Of a stretch of DNA of 64,000 nucleotides, positions 1 to 11,700 are shown piece by piece. The notes below the pieces were generated by a model. It made no database searches, had not been told where the DNA came from, and worked only from the letters and a program-made list of their open reading frames with translations. This DNA is from Ligula intestinalis. Lineage: Eukaryota; Platyhelminthes; Cestoda; Diphyllobothriidea; Diphyllobothriidae. Location: the NCBI GenBank assembly GCA_036362985.1, contig JAYGXS010000002.1:7440637-7504636 (forward strand), in the 5' to 3' direction. The stretch's first letter is position 1, and the number at the start of each line of letters is the position of its first letter. The position numbers and the translations under genes are program-made.

Positions 1-605
1 ACGGAGGAGGTTTTCTGTAGAGAGAAGACAGAGTTGGTGAATCTTGCATTAAATGATACACGCCTATGGATCCGACGCGACATCTCCATCGCAACGAAGA
101 TTCGTGTATACCCTGCACCCATCCGGTCAGTCCTCCTCTATGGATGTGAATGCTGGGCTGTGCGCGCTGAAGATGAGCGAAGACTGGAGGTATTTGACTA
201 CCGATGCCTCAGGACCATCCTGTGAGTTAAGTATAGCGACTTCAGCTCGACTTAGACAGTCCGCACCCTCTGCGATCGTATCGCGAGGATACCATAGGCC
301 ATTCAATAAAGGCGACTGAGGTGGTTTGGACACGTTCTCCGTCGTCCGCCCCACGAGCTTAGCAATGCTTTCCCCGACCCGGAGCCACAGCCCATCTGGA
401 AACGTCGAAGAGGAGGGCACCTAAAGACTTGGCTCGACACCGTCCGTAAAGACATGGAAGCAGTTCTTGGACCTTCTATCTTCGGTCTCCGTCGCTGGAG
501 AAGAGACTGGTTGGAGCTCTCCAGATCCGCTGCCGCCAATCTTCACGCATAGAGAGGTATCATCTGTGGCATCATTGAGGCCGGCTAGATCAGGCATGAT
601 CACAG
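1..605 (+). mobile_element. RTE-like retrotransposon, 3' end fragment
   Basis: This is the C-terminal part of an RTE-type endonuclease-reverse transcriptase. Positions 88-225 read in one frame as the segment after the RT domain (RSVLLYGCECWAVRAEDERR, then EVFDYRCLRTIL). The related end segment follows from about 300 to 600 in shifted frames. The same stretch recurs at 17400-17865, at 22060-22570 and, more distantly, at 47830-48340. Several frameshifts and stops make it non-coding. It begins before the window. The call rests on the match to the more complete copies in this window. Confidence 0.7.
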
Positions 606-1740
606 CCGTAACAGGTAAAAGTACTATACACGACCTTCACCTGTCGCCAACTGCCTGTTTGTGAGAGCACAGTGTGTCTCTCATGCATCAAGTAAAACCC
701 AAAAAATCCCAGCAGGTTTAAACTTCCCTTTGAAGCAGTTTGTTAGGGCTATACTCGAAGAAGCCACTGTCATTTCAGTTCCATAGCGGCGGAGCGTCGT
801 TTTTTGCAGAGAGAAGAAAACGGGGTTGGTGGTGTCCGCAGTAAATGATACACGATGTGGAGGTGTGTGCGAATATATTAGCCAAATAACGTCATTTCAT
901 AGGTACAATAAAACGGGTCAGGAGTTGGGGGTTTTTACATCATTGAGGGCAATTGCATTAAATGAATGAACAGTGTGGGCACATTCCACGGCAGCAGCAA
1001 TATGCAAGTGAACACAAGTGGCCGAAAAGCAGCGTGTGAGCAACGTGGACAAAACGGTTTGCAGTGTTAAGCATTATAACAGGTAAAGAGCAGACATTAC
1101 AAATAGTGTTTTCGGGTGTAGTATTACGTGCGCCTGGCAGGGCCCATTGAGTTATAACCGGATGTGGACAAGGGAAGGAGGGGCAGTTTGGAAGAGAGAG
1201 GGAGGGCGGCGAAAAAAAGTATTTGTCAGAACAACCCTAAATGGGGTCATGAACAAAGAGGGGGAAGTCGTTTGGAACCTCAATAAGAGGCACGTGTTGA
1301 GGCAGAATTTCATCAAAAACGTTGGCTCTACAGTCACACATGTGGAGTTCCTTGAGTTTGACTTCCCAGTCCAACTTCTGAACCATCATTAGCGATTCAG
1401 CTTCGTGAAGCTGGCGACAGAGCAGTCTTCTCTAAACGAAAAAAAGAGGGAACGATGATTAATTGATACATTTAGAGTAGTAACATCACTGGCAAGTCTC
1501 CAATCGCTGAAACCACTACGATGCATCACTAGTTTTCGGTTACTGAGTATCGATGTGTGCTTTTGTTGCAAAGCAGACATTAAAAGGGTGCTCTGCTCAC
1601 TAACAAACTTTGCCTAACGGACAGCGACCGTAGAATGACAACGAAAACTGAAGACGCCAAAAGTAATGGAACCAGTTGTATTCACGCCAAAATGGTACAC
1701 TAGGTACCATGGACCCAACAATCTCAACCGAATGTGCAAT
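606..1740. other. No gene seen; short repeat of position 1-60
   Basis: No exon or RNA gene is evident. Bases around 795-855 resemble positions 1-60 (shared GTAGAGAGAAGA-like and AAATGATACACG-like stretches), so a second remnant of the same RTE family probably starts here. The short reading frames at 1147-1392 have no recognisable protein. Confidence 0.4.
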
Positions 1741-2015
1741 GTTTGGAATGATGACAATGTGTTGAGGGTTTTAACTGTTAAGGGCAGGCCTAAAGACCCG
1801 TTATCACGCTGTCCCCATTACTCGTCCCACGGTGCAATATCGATCGGTACAAGCAGCGCGAGTGGTGAGATTGATCAAGCCATTGGCCGTGATGAGTGTT
1901 CTTCTCTTTCAATGTTCAGCCCGATGCTACTCGGTATATTATCCGTTTCTTGAGGCCACAACCTGATTGGTCCAGTCTGTACGCTCTGCTTGCCATAAGT
2001 ACGCTGTACTAGGTA
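1741..2015 (+). repeat. Interspersed repeat R, copy 1
   Basis: This stretch is similar, with scattered substitutions, to two minus-strand pieces at about 5045-5140 and 4230-4403. Shared landmarks are GGCAGGCCTAA..GACCCGTTATCACGCT, then TCCCACGG, then GATTGATCAAG or GATCGATCAAG. Here the copy is continuous, which shows that the minus-strand copy is split by a later insertion. The element type is unknown. Confidence 0.6.
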
Positions 2016-2040
2016 GGTAAAGAGGCTCTCGCTTTTGGGC

Positions 2041-2345
2041 TCTTTTGGATGTATTCTTCCTTATGGACTCACACGACAGTTCCCCCGTCGATTTCGACGA
2101 TGGGCACCACGCGCTCCAACAAGCCGCAACAAGCGCTGAAGCAAGCCGCAACTGACATAAAGGCGAGCTGGGCAAGCAACACGAAAGCAACAGAAAGCAG
2201 GAGCAACGCAGAGAACTGGCGCGAGGGAAAACAGGAGTTTAGGCAGACTTGCGCAGAATCTACCCACTCGCTCGCCACTCCCACCTCCGTTTCCGGTGTA
2301 AAGACAAAGTCAATAAGACCGGGGATGAGGGAGGGTGTACGGACT
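2041..2345 (+). repeat. Interspersed repeat S, copy 1
   Basis: About 300 bases match the reverse complement of 16625-16905 at roughly 85-90 percent by eye. The match starts near the TTCCCCC..TCGATTTCGACGATGGGCAC landmark and ends with GGGGATGAGGGAGGGTGTA. No protein is recognised. It may be the end of a larger retroelement, because the other copy directly abuts a Jockey-like 3' end. Confidence 0.6.
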
Positions 2346-2625
2346 CACACAAGGCGTGATTAGACGGCGATATCTCGACTTTTGGCAACAATTACAACAG
2401 TAACAACTACCCCATAAGGGTCTTATAAAAAGATCATCGCTCAAAGCCTGCATCACTCCAGTGGCAGAAACGTAGTTAAGCAGCTGAGGGCAGAAAAAAG
2501 GTACCAAACGCTCACGAAGATTGATGTTTTGTACATGGACCGACAGTGAGAATGGTGTATCAGAAAAGACGGACAAAGCAGACGTCAAGATAAGGATCAT
2601 GAATACCTGAAGACTGCCGCCTTAC
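2346..2625. other. Intron sequence downstream of the last visible ANKRD exon
   Basis: A GTAAG donor at 2625-2621 (minus strand) shows that the ankyrin gene continues to the left. I could not find its next exon, which should encode the end of the conserved C-terminal domain, in 1-2620. It is therefore probably outside the window. Confidence 0.5.
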
Positions 2626-2712
2626 CTTTTCCTTCTGGAAGTTGTCCTTGATATCCTGCAGCCAACCAATCAGAATTCTGGCGTTGAAGCGGTCACGGAC
2701 ACTTTCCTCGTC
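2626..2712 (-). CDS. ANKRD11/12: ANKRD11/12 C-terminal domain exon
   Basis: This 87-base, phase-0 exon sits between a TTCTAG acceptor and an AAG|GTAAGG donor. Its 29 codons include SVRDRFNARILIGWLQD, almost the same as the ANKRD11 segment SVRDRFNARQFISWLQD. It is the most conserved piece of the gene in the window and settles the family. Confidence 0.92.
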
Positions 2713-5700
2713 CTAGAACAGTGCATTTGGAAAAGAAAGACACGAAAAGGTGTTAGTACACATAAAAGGAACATAGCCTTGAGAAGAAGAGTCGATCGCT
2801 GGGACAATACGTTTATTCGCCTGACAGCATTCTTTGCTCTTGGGCGTAGGTGTACCCAACGGAGAAAGTAAAGCCGACAATTTTTAGTCCGATAATATAG
2901 AGTGAGATTGCGAGTAGACTGAGACCCCAAACCCATCGACGCCAGCTTGAGTTGACAAGTTTTAATTCTTAAACAGACAAACAGCCGCCCCCCCAAAAAA
3001 ACCAAGACTGTGTAGTGAACCTGTAACGCCAGCCCACGCATGAAGTTCCCTGATTGCAGATCTTGGCCCGCCTCTGGGACAGCCAATCACATGTGCCGCA
3101 AGTTGCCTCAACGCTCAACCTGTTGCGGCTGCTAGAAAGTGTGCATGTACCAGACTGCCTATGCCAATTCGGTCAGGCCAATCATTTGCCTGTTGCTGAC
3201 TCGCACAAGACCGCGCTCAGACACTTCGGATCCGCTCCCCTCGCGGCCGAATGTGAACTCGTGCGACAGTAAACTTTCTCCTACCTCTGTACAGAACACA
3301 CTTTTCCTCCCATCTGGCGTCTTATCTCTTATCTTCCCCACACAGAACCGGACCCGAAGATCGCATGAGCAAGGGCCTTCCCTATTAACTTAAGCCACTG
3401 GGATAAGTGCACTAAAGTTCTCTCACCCCGGCTCAAATAGTTTGGTCGGTTAGTCTTTTTTTAGCTCTCACAAGTAAGCGCTTAATTGGCCGAAATACAT
3501 TTAACAAAAACTGTTAGGGTCTTCCTTACCCGATGATCAGAACTCTTAAAGGGCGGAAGGTAAGTGAAGCCGTTCAGTGCCATAACTGAACAAAAAGACA
3601 GCGGACGTGGTTGGTTAGCCAACGCGATCGTAGCGCGGGTTTGAGCCCGCAAGACGGACTGTTCAGCACAGAGACGAAGTTGTTCCTAAAAGGGGAAACA
3701 GACAGGATAAATTGGCCAATTAGTAATGCTCAATAACTCAGTTGACAGAGAAGTAGAGGACGACTCGATCGCTGGGACAATAGGTTTATTCACCTGACGT
3801 TTCGAAATCCGTCGCGGATTCATCTTCAGAGACATACTCACAGAACAGTAGCAGAAACAGTTTGTGTATGCACAGAGTACTGCCGTAAAATTTTAACGTA
3901 TAGAAAAAATCGATAAAAAGACAAAATTAATCAAGCAAGCAGCACTAAACCCAATTATTCGCACGAATCTCCAAGCTTCACTCGGAATACATGCATTAAT
4001 TTGTTTTTTTTCACCGACGTTAGAGGCCGTGCACAAAATATTTTTTATCTTGCTCCCGTAGTGGAGAAAACTGCATTTTCTTCAAAATGTATAGCTCTCC
4101 ATCAATTAAGGAACCTAACCCGTCGATACAGTTTTAATCGGGGTTTTCGACCTACACACCGTATACATCTAAGGAAAATAACGACATTTTTTCTACGCTT
4201 TGAGGAAGACCTTACATGATGCTCTTAAACGTTCTTATTGGATGTTGACCATGATTTATATACAGCGTACAGATTGGATCAATCACATCGTGGCTTTAAG
4301 GGAGTTATAATATGCCGAGTGGCTTTTGGGCTGAACAGAACGATAGGGCAGAACACTAATCACGGCTGGTGACTTGATCGATCTCATCACTCGCACGACT
4401 TGTGTGTGTCGTAGCCCATTTTTGGATCAGGGGTCCCCGCCAGAATCCAAACTGGTTGATGGAGAAAAGCCGAGACCTCGACCGGCTTGAGCCAAAGGTC
4501 CGCGGGAGTGAGGTGGGTGCCTGGCCGGGAACTGCAAGCGCCGCAATCGGGACAGCAGTCGAATGCGGACGAATCGAGCCGATGCTGGTAGTGGCGTAGG
4601 ACCATTGAATAGCCACTGCGCAGTTGAGCCAGAGTACAGCGAGTGGCCCTCGGGGGACGCTGTTCTGAGGCCGCAATCGGAGGTAGATAGCTACCCAAAA
4701 GGACCGAGGGTAGGTAATCTCGTTTCGCCTCGACAACAATCCTGTGGTGGAGGCGCTGGAAGCCTGTTTTGGTGGCAGAGCTAGCAACGCGTAGATCCTA
4801 GAGAGATGAGGCGACAGCTTCCTTGTGGAGAGCTCGAATAGACGACTGAACGTTGCGGCTGGGTTCAGGAGCGTGGCAACGGTGGTGTTTAGGATGGCCG
4901 GGTTGCGAACAGGCCCACAAGAACTTCTGGCCTAGGACTGTGTTGTGATGGGCGACCGGCAGGACGGAAGCCTCCGCGTGGAGATGATCGATAGGCGACA
5001 TCTTATAGCAACCCATGATCGTGCGGAGGGCAACGTTCTGTGTTGACTGGAGGCGCAGCTTGTATCGATCGATAGTGAACCGTGGGACGCGTAATCAGGA
5101 TAGCGTGATAACGGGTCGTTAGGCCTGCCCCTAGCAGTTATTTTGGCAAGCGAGTTGACGATAGGCTGCCAAAAGGAAGCTTGTTTAAAAGCCGGCATCT
5201 TGAAACGACTGAGATGCTTTCGGATAATACTGTATGCTAATTAATGCTACCATCCTACTTAAGTCACCTACCCAACTGAAGACACATTTCAGAATTTCTG
5301 TTAATATTTCATCAGCCGCAAAGGACAAGAATTTATCGAAAACAAACGTCTGGTCGGCAACTAGTCTTCTGAATGCTGCCATGGGAATTTTGTTATCTCT
5401 AAAAAGACTTGAAATAACGGTGTCACGATCTGTTGGCTATGGTCTGAAACAACAATTTCCTACAGCCATTATAGCATGAAAAGGGCGCTCAAATAAATAA
5501 AGTGGATATCTCTGTCTCTCATTTCAACTTTGCTGACACTAAGAAAACATGGAGCCAGCGGTAATGGGTTTTGGACGTGACAACATCGGTCGCATTAAAG
5601 GTGGTCTGTTAAAAAGGTACGACCCTGATCATAACAGCTGTCGAAATCTCAGACACTCTATTAATAATACTGGCAAAATCCAAAGCGCCAACGAAAAAGA

Positions 5701-8700
5701 TATATTATAAGAGTCGTTCATTCGCGAAAAGACTCACGCGTTCTGACTCGTGTTTGAGAGCCTGAGCGTACCGTTCTTCTTCCTGTTCTTCAAATAATTC
5801 AGCAAAGGGTCCCTCCACATTTATCGGACATGGTCGCTAAAAAGAGAGTAAATGAGTCCTTAAATCGGCAGTTTATTTTGTTTTGCGAAAATGCACAAAG
5901 CTGTATGCATGAATCATTTTTGCTCACTAGAATGTGTTTCTTTGTCCGCTGACGTTTCGGACAACTGGGCCGGCTGTCCTTTCTCAAAGCGTGAAATTCA
6001 AGGTAGTGGCTGTGTGTGTGTGTTGGCCATGGACTGATCGATTTTCCTACGCTCGCTGCTTGGCCCTCCGTGTGGACTTTATATTGTTGATCGATAAAGT
6101 CAGTTTACACTTTGAAAAAGGACAGCCGGCCCAGCTATCAGACACGTCAGTGGACAAAGAAACACATTCCGGGGAGCAAAAATGACCTATGACTCAAAGC
6201 TCGGAATTCTTACTTATATAAGCTTGCATGCACGAAGTTATACATGGGAGGCTAATTTGACGAAGGCTATTAAATCCCAGAAAGCTGGTTCGAGCCAAAA
6301 CAAGTACATAATTTGCGATTATGGTAAGGATGACTTAGGCTATCCCCGAAACAGAACATGGAAACAGGAACTGTCAACAGAACAAAGGGTTCAGAAGTCC
6401 AGTTTGGCGAGTATACGTGTACTTTCGACAAATTCTCGTCAAGAAAATCAAGGACCTAGTGCGTGAGAATGGGTGTCCTGAGAGATTTATTACAAGGAAT
6501 ATGGCTGAGAAACAAATAAGAACCACCGCACCTACTGTAGAATAGAAAACACTATTCCTGAAAGTCCCCTTTCGAGGGGACGCAGCAAGTGAACTGCTGA
6601 AAAGACGCCTTGGCCAAGCCGTTGCAAGAACCTTCCCAGCAGCCAGACTTCAGGTATTATTCTCAACCAACCCAATCTTACATGGGGAAGGTAAGGATAG
6701 GTTACCAGTTCAGACCACCTCAATGTGCATCTACTATTTCACTTGTTCCTGTGGAGCAGGTTATATTGGTCGCACGAGCCGGCGCCTATCCAAAAGAATA
6801 AAAGAACACCTCCCGGTATGGCTGAGAAAAGGTGAAGTCAGGAGCATAAACAGCTCTATTCTGGCGCCCATGGTCGATTCTGGACATCGGGTGGACCCCA
6901 ACGAAGCCTTCTGAGTGATCTAAAAGGTCCAACCAAATTATCCAAAGTCCCTGGGTCAGCGCCTGCTAGCAACAGCAGAAGCGACCGCTATCAGGCTGAT
7001 GAAGCCCGCTTTGTGCGCACAAAAGAACTTCCTGCAAGCCCCACAGTTGGCATGGCCCACAGTCACTTAGCGGCATGCAGTCATTCACGCTATGTTTGTC
7101 TCTCTCCCCTAGACTGCTCCATAAAACCCTACCCTTAGAACTAGCCTTCGCTTATCGACCCCCACCCCATTCCCACGACTCATTTACCCAAAAGACGAAC
7201 ACATTTAAACTCGCACCCAGTTTCCATATAAATGTAAGGCCTGACGAGAATTTGTCGAAAGTACACGTATACTCGCCAAACTGGACTTCTGAATTATCTG
7301 ATGAGAATTTTCGCGTCTAGAACAAAGGGCTTTGCGCAAAATTCGGGGAAATTGAAGTTGGGGAAAAAACGTTACACATGTCGCACTCCTGCCTCTTCCC
7401 ACACCCCCTAGGCGCTCGCAACGAACCATCGCAGTCTTCAGAAATTGTCTTTCTTGGTGACGTTGGAATAGAATGGACCCATGGCATCAATGGGTCGCTC
7501 TTCGTGTTAAGCAAATTTTAAACAGTTGTTTTCTATAAAAGTGCTTAAGATCGAATTTCAATCGGTCGGTTCGGCGCTGAAAATCAACAGGCATAAGTTA
7601 GTGCACACACACACACAATTACCTTGACAAGATGAGAAGGAATTCGATCGTGCAGGAGGTACTCTCGAGTCACAAGCAAATAGTCCTGGTAGCCGGTTGG
7701 CTCTTTGGGCTGTAATTCCACAAGCTTGCCAATTAATTCATTCAACTGGTGGACGAAAGGGGGAGAAAAAAATAACGAAGCATCCTTTAAAAAACTGGAA
7801 CATAAGGCGATGCCAAAAAATATTTGCACAATGGATAAACACCTCGCACGCGATCTGGGCTTAATTTAGGAACAAACGAAATGTATCAATAGCAGAGACT
7901 GTCTTAAGAGGTGAGCAGTGCCTATTTGTTTACAAAAGCATCCCGATTCTGAACCAATGGTCCGAGACAGCAGAAACGAAAATTGGGATCCAAATTTTGT
8001 CTGCGAGAAATCTATCCATCGTCATTCATTTAAAAAACTGCTGGCAAACACTGCAGACGCAGCCAAATCCAAACACGATTCAATATAAACAAATATAGCC
8101 TTAAAGGTATCCCTCCTTATTAATTTACTTACCCCTTTATTTAACGCAGCGGCTTTGTCATAGGGGTTTTCACCCCAGGCCAGAGGGCTGGGTTTCAGGG
8201 GATCGTCGAAAGCCTTCACGGTGGACGAAGAGGGGAATCCTCGTAACGCCGCATCACAGGCCGCCTCACCAGAGCTGCCAGCAGAGTTTGCCGTGCTCTC
8301 GTAGCCCTCGTACTGTTCCGCCTTCGCGGCGGCAATGCCAGTGCTGGGACCGTGGTTGTTGTTGTTGGCGTGATCAAGGGATGAGCAGGAGTCGGCACCG
8401 TGATCTGTCATCGGCATGTCCGATCCGTTGTCGTCTCGCGAGTCCGACCCATTCGTTGTATAAGCGGTGGCCTCAGAGTCGCCAGCCTTTGAGCGGATCT
8501 TGCGTTTCTTTATTGGCGCATTGTCTGCTGCAGGGTAAACAGAAAAATGCATGTTACCTATTTACCACGCCACATGCGATCGCTATGCTGCTGTCTGCAA
8601 GGGCTCTAAACTGAGCTCCAGAGCAAACACGGAACGCAATTTTTCTTGAACCATATCGGGGCCCCCACATATTCACAGTAATGTACACTGAAAAAAAATA

Positions 8701-11700
8701 GATGGGTAGCTCATGACTCACTATGACGATCGCGTTCCTCCCGTTCGCGTTGGGCAGCTGTGTGTGATCTCAGGGTCCGACTGCTCCGCGGATTGACCTG
8801 TTCTTCCACCTTTATCTGAAAGGGATCAAAGAAGGAATTTAAAGTTCGAAAGAAAAAGTAACACGGTTCAAGGCCGTAAATCGAAACAATAAGCACTTCA
8901 GTTTTACTATTACCACGGGGCTGTTTATTTATTTGAGTAGACATGTTATATTTTTGTGTGAGATTGAGAAAAAGGTAGTGTTAGGGGATAATTTTGCCTG
9001 ACATATGCCTGTTGTAAATGCAGCCAAAACCAAAATGCAACCACCTAACTACGCCAAGGAAGAACACGACAAGAAGAGCGCAAAAGCAGAAGTCCTTTAG
9101 CGTACCTTGTACAACATACACAAGGTGACAAACGCGTGTACAGCCATGTCCATCGAACCAATCAGATACTGTCCTCACGCGAGTAGCGACACGATTGGCT
9201 TGCGACTCAACGGCTGGCCTGTCAGAGTATAAGTGTGGTCACCGTTTTAAATTTCAAATTATTGATTGATTTATTGCCAGTTTGCGTTCGCCGCGTGTAG
9301 GCTTGAGGAGAGGGCGGCTCGCTGCCTGCCTGCTCACGAGTCCGTTAAGGCTGCTCCTAAAAATACCGCATTACTCAATCCCACTCTCTTTAACCAATAA
9401 AATCGTATTTACGGTTTTTCGCCCGTTTATACGATTCTTATTCACATGGTTCATATTGCGCGTCTGTTCCAGCTGCTCGGAGTAATAAAACAAGTTTATG
9501 TGAGGAATGGGCGTATTCTAAACGCCTTCTACTGGCTCAGCTAATTGCCTCGTTTATCTACCGCACGGATAAAACTAATATAATCATTCTTCCCGTTCAT
9601 CAAGGAGTTCCTGTGCTTTATGTTCTCATTGGAATCACATACCCGATCCTTGCCGGTTCAACTGGAATCAGCGCAGGACTGCCTGTAGAGTTCCTATTTA
9701 ATTTTGACTTATAATAATAGACTATGTGTTCGTTTTCAGTTGCCCGACTTTCACTTTATTTCGTTACATTCCGCCACTATAAGGTTAACTTTCCGTCAAT
9801 AGGCATCAGTTTCCTGAGTAACAGGAGTCTATGTTGATGCAGTTGGTTCTTTGTAGCTTATTATAACAAATATTTTTGTCACTTTCAAAACAATTAATAT
9901 TCATTTACACTGGTTAACCGAGAACTAAATGTTTAACCACCAATTGCGTAAGACAGTTGGGCGGGGGTAATAGACGGCCTTCTAGAAGACAGTTTTGCCG
10001 AATAAGGGAAATTATCCAGGCAGCAGCAGCAGCAATCCAACCTACCTCGGAGTCAGATGGCGTGTGCACATCAGACTGACCCTCCTCAGCCAGCCTCTGG
10101 CCCCTGGAGGCTGTCCTTGTGGGCACTGCACCCGTTCGTCGACGGGAGGAGGATAAGACGCCCGTCTCAGCGTTCTTGGCCACGGATGTGGTCTCGGAAC
10201 CGGCGGTGGCGGAAGTGGAAGTGGTGACGGCAGGCTCCAACTTCTTACTTTCAACTGACTCAGAACCAGGCACTGACGATGGAGCTGGTGATTCGGCCTT
10301 GACTTCTGGTTTGACAGCTGAATCAGACGCTGTTGCAGACGCTTCTTCAAGCGGGAGATGCGAGTCAGTAGTTGTGTGTTCACAAGAGCCCAAATCCGAG
10401 CCGCCACCGGCCGCCAGTTTAATACGCAGCGGCGGTACCTTCTGCGAGCGCGAATCTTGGTCCTCTTCGTCACCCTGTGGCTTCTAAAACATTTTAATCA
10501 TCATCAGTTTATTGAAGGAAGGACATGCGACTGCCTTTTAGCTCCCTATTGATAGCAAGATGGGTAAAAATGTATGGATAGAAAGGGAAATAGAAGAAAA
10601 ACACTTCAATCACATGCTTGCAAGCGAACAGCGAAAAGTTGGTGGGGTCGAAATAGTAATAAAATGTGACTACTGGCTTAGCATGAGTAGTAAAATAAGT
10701 ATGTGTAATAGTCCACCTCGTGAATAAAATATGACCGCGTGACTGACCACAAAACGAAGAGAGGGGGCGGCAATGGTAAGACAGTAAAAAGGATGGGTGA
10801 GAGTTCCTCGTATGGCAGCCACCAAAGGGGCTTCAATAATGAAAATCTGCTTCCAACTTTTCACTAGCCGGATTTTCACTGCCTGTCCAAGTTTTTTGTC
10901 ACGCGTGGACTGTAGGTATTGACGGCAGTATGTTAGACGTCGCAGTAAGTACATGTGTCGTTGCGTAGACATGGTGAGCAGTAAGTTATATGTGACCGTA
11001 AGCGCATATTTTTCAAGTATTTATTCCCTTTCGGTTTGGTATTGACTTTTTCCTACTTTAGTTTTAGCGTACTTTTGGTATTATACGATGACTTGGTTCG
11101 TTTGTTTGTTTGAGGTTGTACAGTAAGCGCGTTCCGTCAATAGCCGTCGATTCAGTAGAACAAAATCCAGCGGCGGCTTGAATTTTCTTCTGTAAATGGA
11201 ATTATTGCGCGCATTTAACTTCACTGACCTGCCCCACCCCTATTATCTCCTATTACCACCTGCCAAGGTTCTATATAAACTGTGTTGAAGAGCAAATGCA
11301 TTTCATAATGCAGAAAGCTGTGGGAGACCATTTAAAAGGTGACGTTTTTTACAGTAGGGCCTATTGTTCCGTTTCGAGGACGCGAAACCCGCCAAAAGTC
11401 ACATTTATATACAGGGCAGCCAGGATTGAGGGATTACACGGCAGATGAAACAACTCCCGAATACCGCAGGGCACATATAATGGATAACTCCGCCTGCCTT
11501 ATAGAAAACTGCGATTTTTGAAACATCCTGAGGACGTCAGTGATCGTTGAGACTTATGAAATACTCGGTTTGGAATTCGCAGTGTTGCTTGCTTATGTGA
11601 ACACTGTGACAGATGACAGTCCGAGCGTCGGTTTTGACGATACCCATCGTGTGCTCCACAACAGTGTGGCGTAAGGGTGGTGATTTGTGGTGGATTATAG

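Noticed and set aside
2310..2600. 96-codon minus-strand frame near the last ankyrin exon
   Set aside because: It has no similarity to the ANKRD11/12 C-terminus and no splice context. It partly overlaps repeat S.
7296..7320. Second CTGATGAG just after the hammerhead
   Set aside because: It is followed by GCG instead of GAA after the presumed stem II and has no stem III, so it is not a ribozyme core.
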